64,000 nucleotides of DNA from CAWHOW01 sp963831005. Its GTDB lineage: Bacteria; Bacteroidota; Bacteroidia; Bacteroidales; CG2-30-32-10. The stretch spans positions 1 to 64,000 of the forward strand of contig CAWHOW010000026.1 of the NCBI GenBank assembly GCA_963831005.1, in the 5' to 3' direction. A model generated the notes under the pieces. The model worked only from the letters and a program-made list of their open reading frames with translations, had not been told where the DNA came from and searched no databases. Made by a program: the position numbers and the translations under genes. Of the stretch, positions 50,312 through 59,843 are shown piece after piece (the first letter of the stretch is position 1; every line of letters begins with the position of its first letter).

Positions 50312-52669
50312 ATGAAATTATTATTTAAAATTTTTGCTGTCTTTTGCGGCATTTTTTATTCTTTCTCTATTTATCCTCAAGGAGTAGCGGTAGGTGAATG
50401 GAGAGACCATTTGCCTTACATTAATTGTATTTCTGTGACCGAAGGGAATAATATAATTTATTGTGCAACTCCATATGCTGTATTTTCATACAACACAACA
50501 GACAATAGTATTGAACGGATAACAAAAGTAAATAAGCTTTCGGATATTGGTGTTAGTTGTATTAAGTTCCACAAGAATTTAAATACTCTGGTTGTTTGTT
50601 ATAGTAATGGGAATATTGATCTGGTTGGTAGTAATTCTACAACAAATATTTCTGATATAAAAAACAGTACCTTTCCAGGCAATAAAAGCATAAATAATAT
50701 ATTGTTTATTGGGAATATTGCATATCTGTCTTGTGGATTTGGAATAGTCGTTCTTGATCTTGAAAATCAGGAAATAGACGACACATATTATATAGGACCA
50801 AATGGATCGCAATTAGATGTTTTTGATCTAACTACAGATGGAGTTAACTTTTATGCTGCAACAAAAACAGGTATATTCTCTGCAGATATTTCCAGCCCCG
50901 ACCTTTCTGATTACCAATACTGGATAAAAGATACAATCATTCCTCATCAAAATTCAGAATATAATCACATCGTGTTTTTTAATAATAAATTAATAGCAAA
51001 TCTTACTACAAACACTTACAATAAGGACACATTATTTATAAAAAGTAATGGTAATTGGAATTATTTTAATTTTCCTGCTACTGAAACAGATACCACATCA
51101 AACAGGCATGCCCTTCATGTGTTCAACAATCAACTTGCCATTGTTGAGGAAGGTGATATTTATGTTTTTGATACTACATTGAAAATCTCAAATAAAATTT
51201 TCAGTTTTAATAGCCTAGGAAGTATCAGCCCGAACGACGTTTATATTGATCAAAATAACAATAATATTTTGTGGATTGCTGATCGAAAACTCGGACTAAT
51301 TAAAAACTCGAATATATGGACCTCTGTTTCGATACAACCTAACGGCCCATCTACATCAAATGTTCTCAATATGTCGGTTTCTGGCAGTAATCTCTGGGTA
51401 GCACCTGGAGGACTTACAAGCAATTGGAATAATTTATACAATAATGATGGGGTTTTTTCTTTCATAAATGATCAGTGGGCAACATTTAACTCTTCAAATA
51501 CACCAGCTCTTGATACGATATATGATGTAGTCCATGTTTGTGTGGATCCTAATAATCCATCAGATGCTTTTGCCGGGACTTGGAGTCGCGGGCTATTGGA
51601 ATTTAATAATCAAGCATTTACAACTATCTTCGATGAATCAAATAGTACGTTGCGTAGTGTTTATGGTCTAACACGAATAGGTGGAATATGTTTTGATGCT
51701 GTAGGAAATATGTGGGTTTCAAATTCTGGAGTAAATACGGCACTTAATGTTAGAAAACAAGATGGCACTTGGAAGGCTTTCGATATCACTAGCCCACAGG
51801 TCACTCCCGCTAACGCTGAAGCAGATATAGTGATTGACCAGAGTAATCAAATATGGATGGTTCTGCCCAGGGGACTTAACGGAGTGGGATTACTTGTTTA
51901 TAACTATAATGGAACTATTGATAATACTAGCGATGATCAAATGCTAGCTCTGTCAAACGCTACGGGAAACGGTGCATTGGCAAGTAATAACGTTTATAGT
52001 ATAGCCGTAGATTTAAGTGGTGAAATATGGGTAGGTACTGATGCGGGTATTTCCGTTTTCTATAATCCCGGAAATGTTTTCTCTGGAAATAATTTCGACT
52101 CTCAACAAATTTTAGTCAATGAGGGGGGGTTTATCCAGCCATTACTTGCTTCAGAAATTGTTTCGTCCATTGCTGTTGACGGAGCAAACAGGAAATGGAT
52201 AGGAACCCAGAATTCTGGCGTCTACTTAATGTCAGCTGACGGGACAGAACAACTTCTAAATTTTAATACGGATAACAGCCCCTTGTTTTCAAATACGATA
52301 AATAATATTGCCATTGATCAACAATCAGGTGAAGTATTCTTTGGCACAGATCAAGGAATAGAATCTTATAAAGGAACTGCAACACATGGAAATAGTACAT
52401 TTTCTGATACTGTTTTGGTTTACCCTAATCCTGTTCCTTCTGGATATGCCGGATCAATTGCAATAAAAGGATTAGCAGAAAATTCAGATGTTTCAATTAC
52501 CGATATTTCGGGAGCTTTGGTTTACAGTACAATCGCCGAAGGAGGACAAGCAATTTGGGATGGCAAAAATTTTTCGGGAGACAGAGCGCAAACAGGAGTT
52601 TATCTGGTTTTTTGTGCTAGCTCTGATGGTTCGAAAAGATTTGTTGCAAAAATTCTATTTATTAATTAA
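50312..52669 (+). CDS. porZ: PorZ-like T9SS attachment-complex beta-propeller protein
   Basis: A 785-aa protein with signal peptide (MKLLFKIFAVFCGIFYSFSIYPQ) and the PorZ opening VGEWRDHLPYINCISVTEGNNIIYCAT. Two beta-propellers follow, with repeated WVG/WIGT motifs (GEIWVGTDAGISVF, RKWIGTQNSGVYLM), and a C-terminal sorting-type domain (VLVYPNPVPSGYAGSIAIKG) ends the protein. PorZ is a surface part of the complex that attaches A-LPS to T9SS cargo. The start is placed at the ATG beginning the signal peptide. recO follows after one base, the usual porZ-recO order. An IS5-family element lies just upstream. Confidence 0.88.
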   Translation: MKLLFKIFAVFCGIFYSFSIYPQGVAVGEWRDHLPYINCISVTEGNNIIYCATPYAVFSYNTTDNSIERITKVNKLSDIGVSCIKFHKNLNTLVVCYSNGNIDLVGSNSTTNISDIKNSTFPGNKSINNILFIGNIAYLSCGFGIVVLDLENQEIDDTYYIGPNGSQLDVFDLTTDGVNFYAATKTGIFSADISSPDLSDYQYWIKDTIIPHQNSEYNHIVFFNNKLIANLTTNTYNKDTLFIKSNGNWNYFNFPATETDTTSNRHALHVFNNQLAIVEEGDIYVFDTTLKISNKIFSFNSLGSISPNDVYIDQNNNNILWIADRKLGLIKNSNIWTSVSIQPNGPSTSNVLNMSVSGSNLWVAPGGLTSNWNNLYNNDGVFSFINDQWATFNSSNTPALDTIYDVVHVCVDPNNPSDAFAGTWSRGLLEFNNQAFTTIFDESNSTLRSVYGLTRIGGICFDAVGNMWVSNSGVNTALNVRKQDGTWKAFDITSPQVTPANAEADIVIDQSNQIWMVLPRGLNGVGLLVYNYNGTIDNTSDDQMLALSNATGNGALASNNVYSIAVDLSGEIWVGTDAGISVFYNPGNVFSGNNFDSQQILVNEGGFIQPLLASEIVSSIAVDGANRKWIGTQNSGVYLMSADGTEQLLNFNTDNSPLFSNTINNIAIDQQSGEVFFGTDQGIESYKGTATHGNSTFSDTVLVYPNPVPSGYAGSIAIKGLAENSDVSITDISGALVYSTIAEGGQAIWDGKNFSGDRAQTGVYLVFCASSDGSKRFVAKILFIN

Positions 52670-52670
52670 C

Positions 52671-53396
52671 ATGCTCTCGAATACTAGAGGAATTGTTCTT
52701 AATTATATTAAGTACGCTGAAAGCAGTATCATTGTAAAAATTTATACAGAAAATTTCGGCCTGCAATCTTTCTTAATCAGGTCGGCAAAAAGTAAGAACT
52801 CGAAAATAAAAGCATGTATCTTTCAGCCGTTAACTTTATTGGAATTTGTAGCCAATCATAAAAAGAAATCAGGGTTACATGCTATTAAAGAAATTACTGA
52901 CTGTTTTCAGCTAAACGGGATATCACTTGATATTAAGAAAAGTTCAATCGCTATTTTTATTGCTGAAATTCTTAATAAATCAATAAAAGAAGAAGAACAA
53001 AATAAATCTTTATTCGATTTTTTATTTGATACAATACTATTTCTTGATAAAAAAGAAGGAAGGATTTCAGAATTCCATCTTTATTTTCTCCTTGACCTGA
53101 CAAAATTCATGGGGTTTTATCCGCAAAACAATTTTGTGGAAAATTGTACAATTTTTAATCTTTACAATGGGAAATTTCAGGAATATTTACCGGAACATTC
53201 TTATTTTATTGAAAAAGAGTTAAGCAAGTATCTCCATGAAATAATTAAAATTTCAAATCCCGAACGTGATAAATATCAAATTCCATCTACTATCAGGAAA
53301 GAACTTATTAATAAAATGATAGATTACTATCGCATTCATTTGAATGGCTTCAGCATCGTAAAATCTCATGCAGTATTAGAAGAAATATTTTTATAA
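52671..53396 (+). CDS. recO: DNA repair protein RecO
   Basis: A 241-aa RecO. The N-terminal OB fold begins MLSNTRGIVLNYIKYAESSIIVKIYTENFG with FLIRSAKSKNSKIKACIFQPLTLLE; a helical C-terminal domain follows. It lacks the zinc-binding Cys set found in some RecO proteins, as is common in this phylum. RecO loads RecA in gap repair with RecR. A longer frame (from 52488) overlaps porZ; the ATG at 52671 is correct by homology. Confidence 0.9.
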   Translation: MLSNTRGIVLNYIKYAESSIIVKIYTENFGLQSFLIRSAKSKNSKIKACIFQPLTLLEFVANHKKKSGLHAIKEITDCFQLNGISLDIKKSSIAIFIAEILNKSIKEEEQNKSLFDFLFDTILFLDKKEGRISEFHLYFLLDLTKFMGFYPQNNFVENCTIFNLYNGKFQEYLPEHSYFIEKELSKYLHEIIKISNPERDKYQIPSTIRKELINKMIDYYRIHLNGFSIVKSHAVLEEIFL

Positions 53397-53533
53397 TCTT
53401 TTTAAATTCTATCTGATACTTCTACTTTGGGGTATAATATAGAAAGCCTTGTTTAACGCTCTATTGAAACTAACCCAAGTAAAAGATGGTCTTTCCCAGC
53501 AAGGTTCTTTAAAGTAAAAATAAGATAATCTTA

Positions 53534-54514
53534 TCGGTATTATCGTTTAGGTCTCAGGAATTAATAAAACAAATTACCTTTGCAAAATGGAAGCAAGGGA
53601 AAAATATAAAGGAGTGAACTCAATAAAATTTTATAGAACATTTAATAATGACGAAGCGTGTTACCGCTATATAGCTGGTATTAAATGGGATGATACAAAT
53701 TATAAATGCAAGAAATGCGGGAATACTAAATATTGTAAAGGAAAGAAACCATATTCGCGAAGATGTATAAAGTGCGGATTTGATGAAAGTCCTAAATCTG
53801 GGACAATATGTTTGACAAATGCAAATTCCCATTGCATTTAGCGTTTCATATAGCTTTTAAGGTAAGTACAAAAAAGAAAGGTATGTCTTCTTTAGAATTA
53901 TCAAAAGAATTTGAACTAAGACCAATAACATGCTGGGAGTTTAAATGGAAGATTCAACAAGCAATGAAAAGCAGTAAAAAGTATCCATTAGAAGGCGAGG
54001 TACAAGTAGATGATTTTTTTATAGGAGGGCAAGAGGAACAAAAACGAGGTAGAAGTAAAGGGAAAAAACGCTTGGTTGTCGTCGCTTTAGAAAAAGTAAA
54101 AAATGGTGTTGGACGGGCTTATGCACAGATAATAGAATACGCATCAGAAGAAGAATTTAAACCATTCTTTAATTCCTATATCAGTAAGCAGGCAAATGTA
54201 ATAACTGATGAATGGAATGGATATTCACCACTAAAGAAAGACTACCTGGCATTACAACAGATTCCATCAAATGATGGTAAGAATTTACCAGACTTACATA
54301 TTCATATAATGAATTTGAAAGGTTGGCTTAGGGGCATCCATCATCATTGTAGCAAAGAAAGATTACAAGGATATTTGGATGAGTATCATTTTAGATATAA
54401 CAGACGAAATAATATGGATACGATATTCGATTTGCTTATCAAAAGAATGGTTAATAATAATCCAATACGAATTAAATCAACTAATTAAATATGAGACCTA
54501 AACGATAATACCTG
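53534..54514 (+). mobile_element. IS1595-family insertion sequence
   Basis: A 981-bp element. Perfect 21-bp inverted repeats start GGTATTATCGTTTAGG at 53536 and mirror at 54492-54512; two further bases at each tip differ. TAATCTTA, an 8-bp target duplication typical of IS1595, lies at 53526-53533 and 54515-54522. It interrupts a minus-strand membrane glycosyltransferase gene. Confidence 0.9.
53587..54488 (+). pseudogene. IS1595-family transposase, frameshifted
   Basis: The N-terminal frame (53587-53841) holds the zinc-ribbon C-x2-C...C-x2-C (YKCKKCGNTKYC, RRCIKCGFDESP). The C-terminal frame (53808-54488) continues as FDKCKFPLHLAFHIAF and the ISXO2-type DDE core (VDDFFIGG; VITDEWNGYSPL; YHFRYNRRN). 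The frames differ near 53809: two surplus bases or one missing, just after SGTI. Unless recoding occurs, the transposase is dead. A TACCTTTG -7-like box lies at 53575-53582. Confidence 0.85.
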
Positions 54515-55022
54515 TAATCTTAAATTAGTAAAAGAAAATAGAAATAAAAGAAATACTATCAATCCTTTAACAAAAACCTTGTGTTTTTTATTAAATATTT
54601 TTGAAAATAGAAAAGCAATAGGAATGCTAAATAGAGGATAATATTCTATAAAAGCTCTATACCCAAAAGAACAGGAAAAAGTGTAACTCCACCAACTTGC
54701 ATTTGCATAAACAATAAACATAAAGCAAAGTAATATTCCGAATGCGCTATCAAACCTTTTTATCAACAACCATATTAGACCAACAATAAATAAAAAGAAA
54801 AAAGGTGAATAAATAAGCCATCCATTTATAACACCAAAAAGGACACACCCTACTTTAGGTTTGTTCCAATAAATAAATTTTTCTGAAACTTCTGGTGTAT
54901 AACCATAAGTATAAACAAAATATTTTCCAACTATAGAATGCCAATAAAGCATTTGTGGAATAAAAACAATAAATACTACCAAAATAATTAATAAAAAAAC
55001 TTTATATTTTTAATAATCCATT

Positions 55023-55583
55023 TTACCCAAAACGATTTTCAATAAAATAAATCTTTTTCAAATACTCTGACTTGAATAATTTGTAGCAGGTTTCCATATC
55101 AGTTAAATTCAGATTGGTAAAAATATTTGAAAGAAGTGTCAGCAATCGATTACCAATACAATGCCAGAAAAAGAGCACCCTATGCGGATTTCCTCCCATA
55201 AATCTTGAACCAAAAACAACATCAGCAAATCCATCTATCACAGGTTTTATTAAAATATTGTATTCATTAGGATCATATTAGAGGTCTGCATCCTGAATTA
55301 TAATACAATCACCCGTAGCGTCATCAATACCCGTATGAATTGCTGCTCCTTTGCCCTTATTTATCTCATGAGAAAAAAGTTTAATATCGGCTTCTTTGTG
55401 AGTAGAAATAAATAATTCCAAAACCTCCGTTGTATTATCCTTAGAACAATCGTTAACAATAATCAACTCTTTACAAATTCCAACAGGTAAATTTACCTGA
55501 AGTATAAGGTCAAGTATCTTATGAATAGTTCTTTCTTCATTAAAAACAGGAATGATAATTGAAAGTTTTTTGAATGAAAACAT
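55023..55583 (-). pseudogene. Family 2 glycosyltransferase (dolichyl-phosphate-sugar synthase type), nonsense and 3'-truncated
   Basis: The frame from ATG 55583 reads MFSFKKLSIIIPVFNEERTI, LIIVNDCSKDNTTEVL and IIQDADL, a clear GT2 nucleotide-sugar domain. A TAA at 55275-55277 stands where relatives have Glu (DADL-E-YDP). The same frame then goes on with YDPNEYNILIKPVIDGFADVVFGSRFMGG to ENRFG, where it meets another stop at 55023 and the conserved remainder is gone. One point mutation plus a 3' deletion; the next downstream sequence is the truncated membrane glycosyltransferase. Confidence 0.8.
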
Positions 55584-55598
55584 GGTAGTGAATATCAA

Positions 55599-56100
55599 AA
55601 AGGAAAAGCTAAATTATAATACTTTTTATGATTTCCTGATAAATTTTATTTAGGGCCTTGATTAAATAAATACTTGTTGATTCATCATTAATGCAAAACA
55701 TTAAAGAGGTTTTTCTTTCAAATCTTTAATAAAATAGCAAAAATGAAACCAGAAGCCAAATCAAAAAGAAACGAAGTGCCTAAAATTGATTTTTCTTCAT
55801 AGAAAGTCAACTGATTTTCATATTTCAAATTTTAGAATAATTTTTCTCAAATCCACTTTAATCTAAATCGTTTTTGCAACAATACTTTTTCCATCATTAT
55901 TTTGAAGGAGATCTATTTATTTATTATATTATAACACAACACAATGTTATTTTGTTAAAATAATTGACTTTTAATAAATATTGTAGTATATTAGTATCAA
56001 ATTGAAAAAAACTAAAAAAAGAACTTTTCCTAATAATTAAAGCAAAACCCCAAAATTAATGAATACATAAAATAAAGGACAAAAATGGGGAGGATGCAAA
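55599..56100. other. Gene-free AT-rich gap
   Basis: About 500 bases with no convincing gene, repeat or RNA. CCCC/GGGG pieces (56047 and 56088 region) could pair weakly in the leader of the next gene. No exact -7 box was found close to 56101. Confidence 0.4.
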
Positions 56101-58020
56101 ATGGAAAAAAATATTTACATATTAAAAAAAGCATTTAATTGCAGAATCATTTTCATTATACTAATTGTTATTGGCAGTCCAATTGTTAAAGCGGAAGGAA
56201 CAAAAGAGTTCAGACCGGATTCAACAGAATATGGAGATATGCAGATAAATGATATGGGAAGGCCATTTGCCCTGGAATCAAATACAGACCCTTTTCATCG
56301 CCTATATATCCACATTAGCGATTATACTCATGAAAAGATTTATCTGGGATTTAATCATGTTCAATCTGGCTCCGAAACTGCCACTTTCAGAATAGTAAAT
56401 CCCAGCGGTACGGTCGTTTATCCCACAACATCTCCTTATAGGAAAACAATACCTTCGTCTGGCAGTGGTTATATTAAATGGTATTCAAAGGCAATTGCCG
56501 GGCCTATAATCGGATTCACAGGAAGCGGATATACGCCGATTTCTTTTACACCCCAGACAAACGGTGATTTTTATATTGAATTTACAACAAGCTACCAGGG
56601 CACCAATACAGCATATCATTTCGATCTTATTGACATTACAGTTGCAAATGGAACAACAATAATACCCGGTAGATTATGGTCGTATTGTTGGGATATGAGT
56701 ACACTATCTTATGCTGCAGGCTATTATGGAAATATGTATGTGTTAACAGATGACGGATATGTTTCACAAGTTAATTTCAATGGCTTTGAGCCTTATGGAT
56801 TTACTATATCCTGTAATAGTACAGGGCCGGGGAACTTACCAGGAGGAAACAATGAAAACAGAAAATCAATAGCAGTGGATTCTACCCGTCCGCAGTATAA
56901 AATATTTCTGAATAACCCTGATATTAATGCGTATCCATCAGGCACAATTCCTTCGGTAATTCAGAATTTGACAGTGGTAGGAACACCTACTTATGGGCAA
57001 CCGGTTTTGTTCACGGTAAATGTTTCCCAAGCCGGTATTGTTCAAATTGAACTTGATATTAATGGCATTCCAGGTTACCAAGACAGTTCAAGCGATGTTT
57101 TACTTGTTGTTCCTATACATGCAGGGCTTGATACTATTATCTGGGATGGAAAAGACGGCTTTGGTAATTATGTAACAGGGGGAGCAACGGTTACGCTTAT
57201 GTCTAGTTTTGCATCAGGAACAACACATTTACCAATATGGGATCCGGAAACAAACCCTAACGGTTATATTGTGAACAGAGTAAGACCTACAACAGGTTTG
57301 TGCGATTTATTCTGGGACGACTCAAATTTCCCGGGAGGTACAGTGAATGTTGATGGTTCTTTACTTACGGGTCATAGCTGGCCTTATAACTTCGGGAATA
57401 ACAGAACAATGAATACTTGGTGGAACGGTTACGAGTTGAGTATATTAAATGGGTTTGAATTTACTATCGGGTATTCCCTGCCAGTAGAATTCCTTAATGT
57501 AACAGCAACCGCTGATAATAACAAAGTTAATGTAATATGGTCAACGGCTTCGGAAACAAACAATAATTATTTCACTATTGAAAGATCGGCTGACGGAATA
57601 AGCTTCATACCACTTGCCAATGTTAAGGGAGCCGGAAACAGCAATACAGTAATTTCATACGAATACGTTGACAATAATCCAATTAAAGGCGTTTCTTATT
57701 ATAAGATCAAACAGACTGACTATAATGGTAATTTTAAATACTCAAAAACAGTTTATGTAAATTTCTCGCTAAGCGGTTCGGTTTATTCCATTTATCCTAA
57801 TCCAGTAAAACAGGGAACCGACCTGATAATTGTCACCGGAAATTCAACAGAAGAAAATTATCTGGTTTCTATTTTCGCTTCGAACGGAGAAAAAATATCA
57901 GAATATTCCAGCAATGGTACTTCTACTATCCCTATTGATAATTCTCTTGGAAAAGGTATTTATTATGTAAAGATTACCTCTGCGGGTAATTTACAAACCA
58001 ATAAAATAGTGGTAGAGTAA
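56101..58020 (+). CDS. T9SS type A sorting-domain surface protein
   Basis: A 639-aa protein with an N-terminal signal or anchor (about 15-32, IIFIILIVIGSPIVKAEG). The centre is a large beta-rich region that I do not recognise, with IVNPSGTVVYP and YHFDLIDITVANG. About 465-550 is a fibronectin-type/T9SS-linked domain (SLPVEFLNVTATADNNKVNVIWSTASETNN pattern, KGVSYYKIKQTDYNG). The sorting domain IYPNPVKQGTDLIIVTG to NKIVVE ends the protein. It is exported and surface-attached; function unknown. It stands alone on the plus strand. Confidence 0.85.
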   Translation: MEKNIYILKKAFNCRIIFIILIVIGSPIVKAEGTKEFRPDSTEYGDMQINDMGRPFALESNTDPFHRLYIHISDYTHEKIYLGFNHVQSGSETATFRIVNPSGTVVYPTTSPYRKTIPSSGSGYIKWYSKAIAGPIIGFTGSGYTPISFTPQTNGDFYIEFTTSYQGTNTAYHFDLIDITVANGTTIIPGRLWSYCWDMSTLSYAAGYYGNMYVLTDDGYVSQVNFNGFEPYGFTISCNSTGPGNLPGGNNENRKSIAVDSTRPQYKIFLNNPDINAYPSGTIPSVIQNLTVVGTPTYGQPVLFTVNVSQAGIVQIELDINGIPGYQDSSSDVLLVVPIHAGLDTIIWDGKDGFGNYVTGGATVTLMSSFASGTTHLPIWDPETNPNGYIVNRVRPTTGLCDLFWDDSNFPGGTVNVDGSLLTGHSWPYNFGNNRTMNTWWNGYELSILNGFEFTIGYSLPVEFLNVTATADNNKVNVIWSTASETNNNYFTIERSADGISFIPLANVKGAGNSNTVISYEYVDNNPIKGVSYYKIKQTDYNGNFKYSKTVYVNFSLSGSVYSIYPNPVKQGTDLIIVTGNSTEENYLVSIFASNGEKISEYSSNGTSTIPIDNSLGKGIYYVKITSAGNLQTNKIVVE

Positions 58021-58021
58021 C

Positions 58022-58480
58022 TTATTGGGGATTCTTTTTTGTAGCTGTAGTATCGGTATTATCGTAATTCTTTTCTTTCATCAGTTTCCCGTCAGCATTG
58101 TAAAACTTCCAGTTGCCAACCTTCTTTCCTTTGTTATAGTATCCTTCATAGCGCACGGTACCGTTCTCAAAATAAACAGTATGCTTCCCATCATCGAGTC
58201 CATCCACAAAAGAGCCTTCGCTCCATTTATTTCCATTGGGATAATAATAAACCCAGGGGCCATCACGCTTATCGTACTTGTATGCGCCGGCGACTTTTTC
58301 CTTTTTATCAGGATAATATTCTACTTCTTTAACTTTTTCCTTTTTAGCTCCCTCGCCTTCATAATAGGTTGAATCTTTCGGCGAACCGTTGGCATAGGTC
58401 TTCACTTCAACATTTGCACTTTTGTGCTTGCAGGCAGTAATTATAAAGAGAATTGAAAAAAGAAATGCGAGCTTTTTCAT
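58022..58480 (-). CDS. MORN-repeat (YwqK-like) lipoprotein
   Basis: A 152-aa lipoprotein (lipobox FIITACKH, Cys about 17). It is followed by MORN-variant repeats: VEVKTYANGSPKDSTYYEG, GPWVYYYPNGNKWSEGSF, GKHTVYFENGTVRYEGYYNKGKKVGNWKFYNADGKL-type units. These antitoxin-like YwqK families are common in Bacteroidota; no toxin gene is adjacent, so a toxin-antitoxin role is not supported. It probably shares a transcript with the lipoprotein upstream. Confidence 0.82.
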   Translation of the reverse strand: MKKLAFLFSILFIITACKHKSANVEVKTYANGSPKDSTYYEGEGAKKEKVKEVEYYPDKKEKVAGAYKYDKRDGPWVYYYPNGNKWSEGSFVDGLDDGKHTVYFENGTVRYEGYYNKGKKVGNWKFYNADGKLMKEKNYDNTDTTATKKNPQ

Positions 58481-58533
58481 AACAAAATTTTAATAAAATT
58501 TAGCAGCAAAAACATATTACCGGATGCAACAAT

Positions 58534-58992
58534 TTATTGCGTGTCTTCTTTCACAGAAACAACAATATTATCTTTATCCAGGTAAAATAATTTTCTGTAA
58601 GTTACAGTAGATACAGGGGAGTCGCCTCCGCCATACGATACTATATTCAGATATTCAAGAATGGTACCGCCTTGCCCCTGCCCGTCGTCAACTATGCTGT
58701 TCGGAGGCCCGTACATGGTGTAAACATCACTTTTTGTTTTCCCCACGCACGACTGAAGTTTCGCTTCTGCTGCCTGTTCCAATGCCTTCAGCCTTTTTTC
58801 ATACCTATGCAGAACAAGCACCACTATAGTAGTTACTACGGCAATAAACGCCACAGTTCCAACAACAATTTCGGTTATTTGTTGATTCTCCTGCTCCTGC
58901 TGGGCTTGCTGGCTTGCCGGAAGATTTGCCGTAGTGGAACACCCATAGAAAAGTATTGACAGGCTTAGCGCTAAACAAATAAGGGTTCTCAT
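58534..58992 (-). CDS. Lipoprotein with transmembrane helix and SmpA-like domain
   Basis: A 152-aa protein with lipobox LFYGCSTT (Cys about 18), a Gln/Glu-rich stretch, a transmembrane helix (about 42-61, IVVGTVAFIAVVTTIVVLVL) and a C-terminal domain. That domain has the segment CVGKTKSDVYTMYGPPNSIVDDGQG, reminiscent of the SmpA/BamE small fold. Having both a lipid anchor and a helix is unusual. Function unknown; it lies between the OmpH-like gene and the MORN lipoprotein. Confidence 0.65.
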   Translation of the reverse strand: MRTLICLALSLSILFYGCSTTANLPASQQAQQEQENQQITEIVVGTVAFIAVVTTIVVLVLHRYEKRLKALEQAAEAKLQSCVGKTKSDVYTMYGPPNSIVDDGQGQGGTILEYLNIVSYGGGDSPVSTVTYRKLFYLDKDNIVVSVKEDTQ

Positions 58993-59020
58993 ATAGTAAA
59001 TGCTTGCAGTGAACCTATTT

Positions 59021-59683
59021 CTACTTGCTGTTTTCCTTGTATTCCCTGTTAATGTTTTTCAGCACATCTTTGGTAATATCATTGCTGTCGCCGGCATAAA
59101 GCACATTTCCTCCTTTGGCTACGCCGAATATATAATCGAAATTATGCTTGCGGTTATAGCGTTTCAGGAAATTGGTAATGCTGTCGAGCAGCTCGCCGTT
59201 CAGTTTCAGTTCGGCGTTCGTAAGTTTCTGGGTCAATTCTTCCTTAAGGGCGGCAAGGTTTTGCTGTTTCTGGCCGAGGTACTTTTCGGTAGCCTGCGCC
59301 TGCGCTATGGAAAGCTTGTTGGCCTGCATGTTTTTCTGGTATTCGTTCACTTCGGCTTCAAAATTCTGTTGCTGCATATTGAAACTGTCGTTGGCAAGTT
59401 TTTCTTTTGCTTCAATTTTTGTCTTCAGGGCCTGAACAAGGTCGTAATGCTCCATAATGGTATCGGAATTTACATACCCTATGACCATGGAGGAATTGCC
59501 CGATTTCTTCGCGCCCGACGAACATGACGATTTGCCTGTGAAATAAAGTATAAACAGCACTATTACGCCAATAAGCGAAACAATGCTAAAAACATGGTAC
59601 ATGCAATGACAGCATTTTTTGCTTTCGCAAGTTTCTCCTTTTTTATTTTCTTCCAAAGAGATCTGTTTATTATCGTTTTCCAT
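59021..59683 (-). CDS. Membrane-anchored OmpH/Skp-like protein
   Basis: A 220-aa protein. Instead of a signal peptide it has a cytoplasmic head with CESKKCCHCMYH, then one transmembrane helix (about 30-50). The OmpH core follows: SSMVIGYVNSDTIMEHYDLVQAL, a long coiled coil (about 85-165), and FDYIFGVAKGGNVLYAGDSNDITKDVL. It is the third OmpH-type gene in the window. The membrane anchor and Cys cluster set it apart from the two soluble ones. The ATG at 59683 is used because the promoter lies just upstream of it. Confidence 0.82.
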   Translation of the reverse strand: MENDNKQISLEENKKGETCESKKCCHCMYHVFSIVSLIGVIVLFILYFTGKSSCSSGAKKSGNSSMVIGYVNSDTIMEHYDLVQALKTKIEAKEKLANDSFNMQQQNFEAEVNEYQKNMQANKLSIAQAQATEKYLGQKQQNLAALKEELTQKLTNAELKLNGELLDSITNFLKRYNRKHNFDYIFGVAKGGNVLYAGDSNDITKDVLKNINREYKENSK

Positions 59684-59703
59684 ATAAAAAGTGTATTTTT
59701 TGA

Positions 59704-59733
59704 CAAAAATAGGCATTTGAATGGAAATAACAA
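59704..59733 (-). promoter_or_regulatory. Promoter of the anchored OmpH-like gene
   Basis: On the minus strand: TTG (59733-59731), a 19-base spacer, and TATTTTTG (59711-59704). This is the best-spaced promoter match in the window, and it excludes the upstream start at 59716. Confidence 0.7.
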
Positions 59734-59843
59734 TTTATACCCCGCCTGGAAACTCTCCATGTTTTGTTTTTCCGACCTAAAATAAGGTATGCTTTTTTAT
59801 ATTATGCCCCGGCTCTTTTATAAAAAAGATGTATTTGTAATTC

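Larger units (their letters stand above)
53409..54982 (-). pseudogene. Membrane glycosyltransferase-like gene, N-truncated and split by an IS1595-family element
   Basis: The intact part (54982 to the IS at 54514) encodes multiple membrane helices with KPKVGCVLFGVINGWLIYSPF and NASWWSYTFSCSFGYRAFIEYYPLFSIPIAF, a pattern known from Bacteroidota GT39-like mannosyltransferases. Removing the IS plus one copy of TAATCTTA restores a continuous frame (...FTNLRLSYFYFKEPCWERP...) ending at a stop at 53409-53411. The N-terminal half of the expected protein of about 500 residues is missing upstream, where the remnant of another gene abuts. Clearly non-functional. Confidence 0.75.

Noticed and set aside
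58022..58480. Toxin-antitoxin pair with the YwqK-like protein
   Set aside because: It is a lipoprotein and no toxin-like gene is adjacent.
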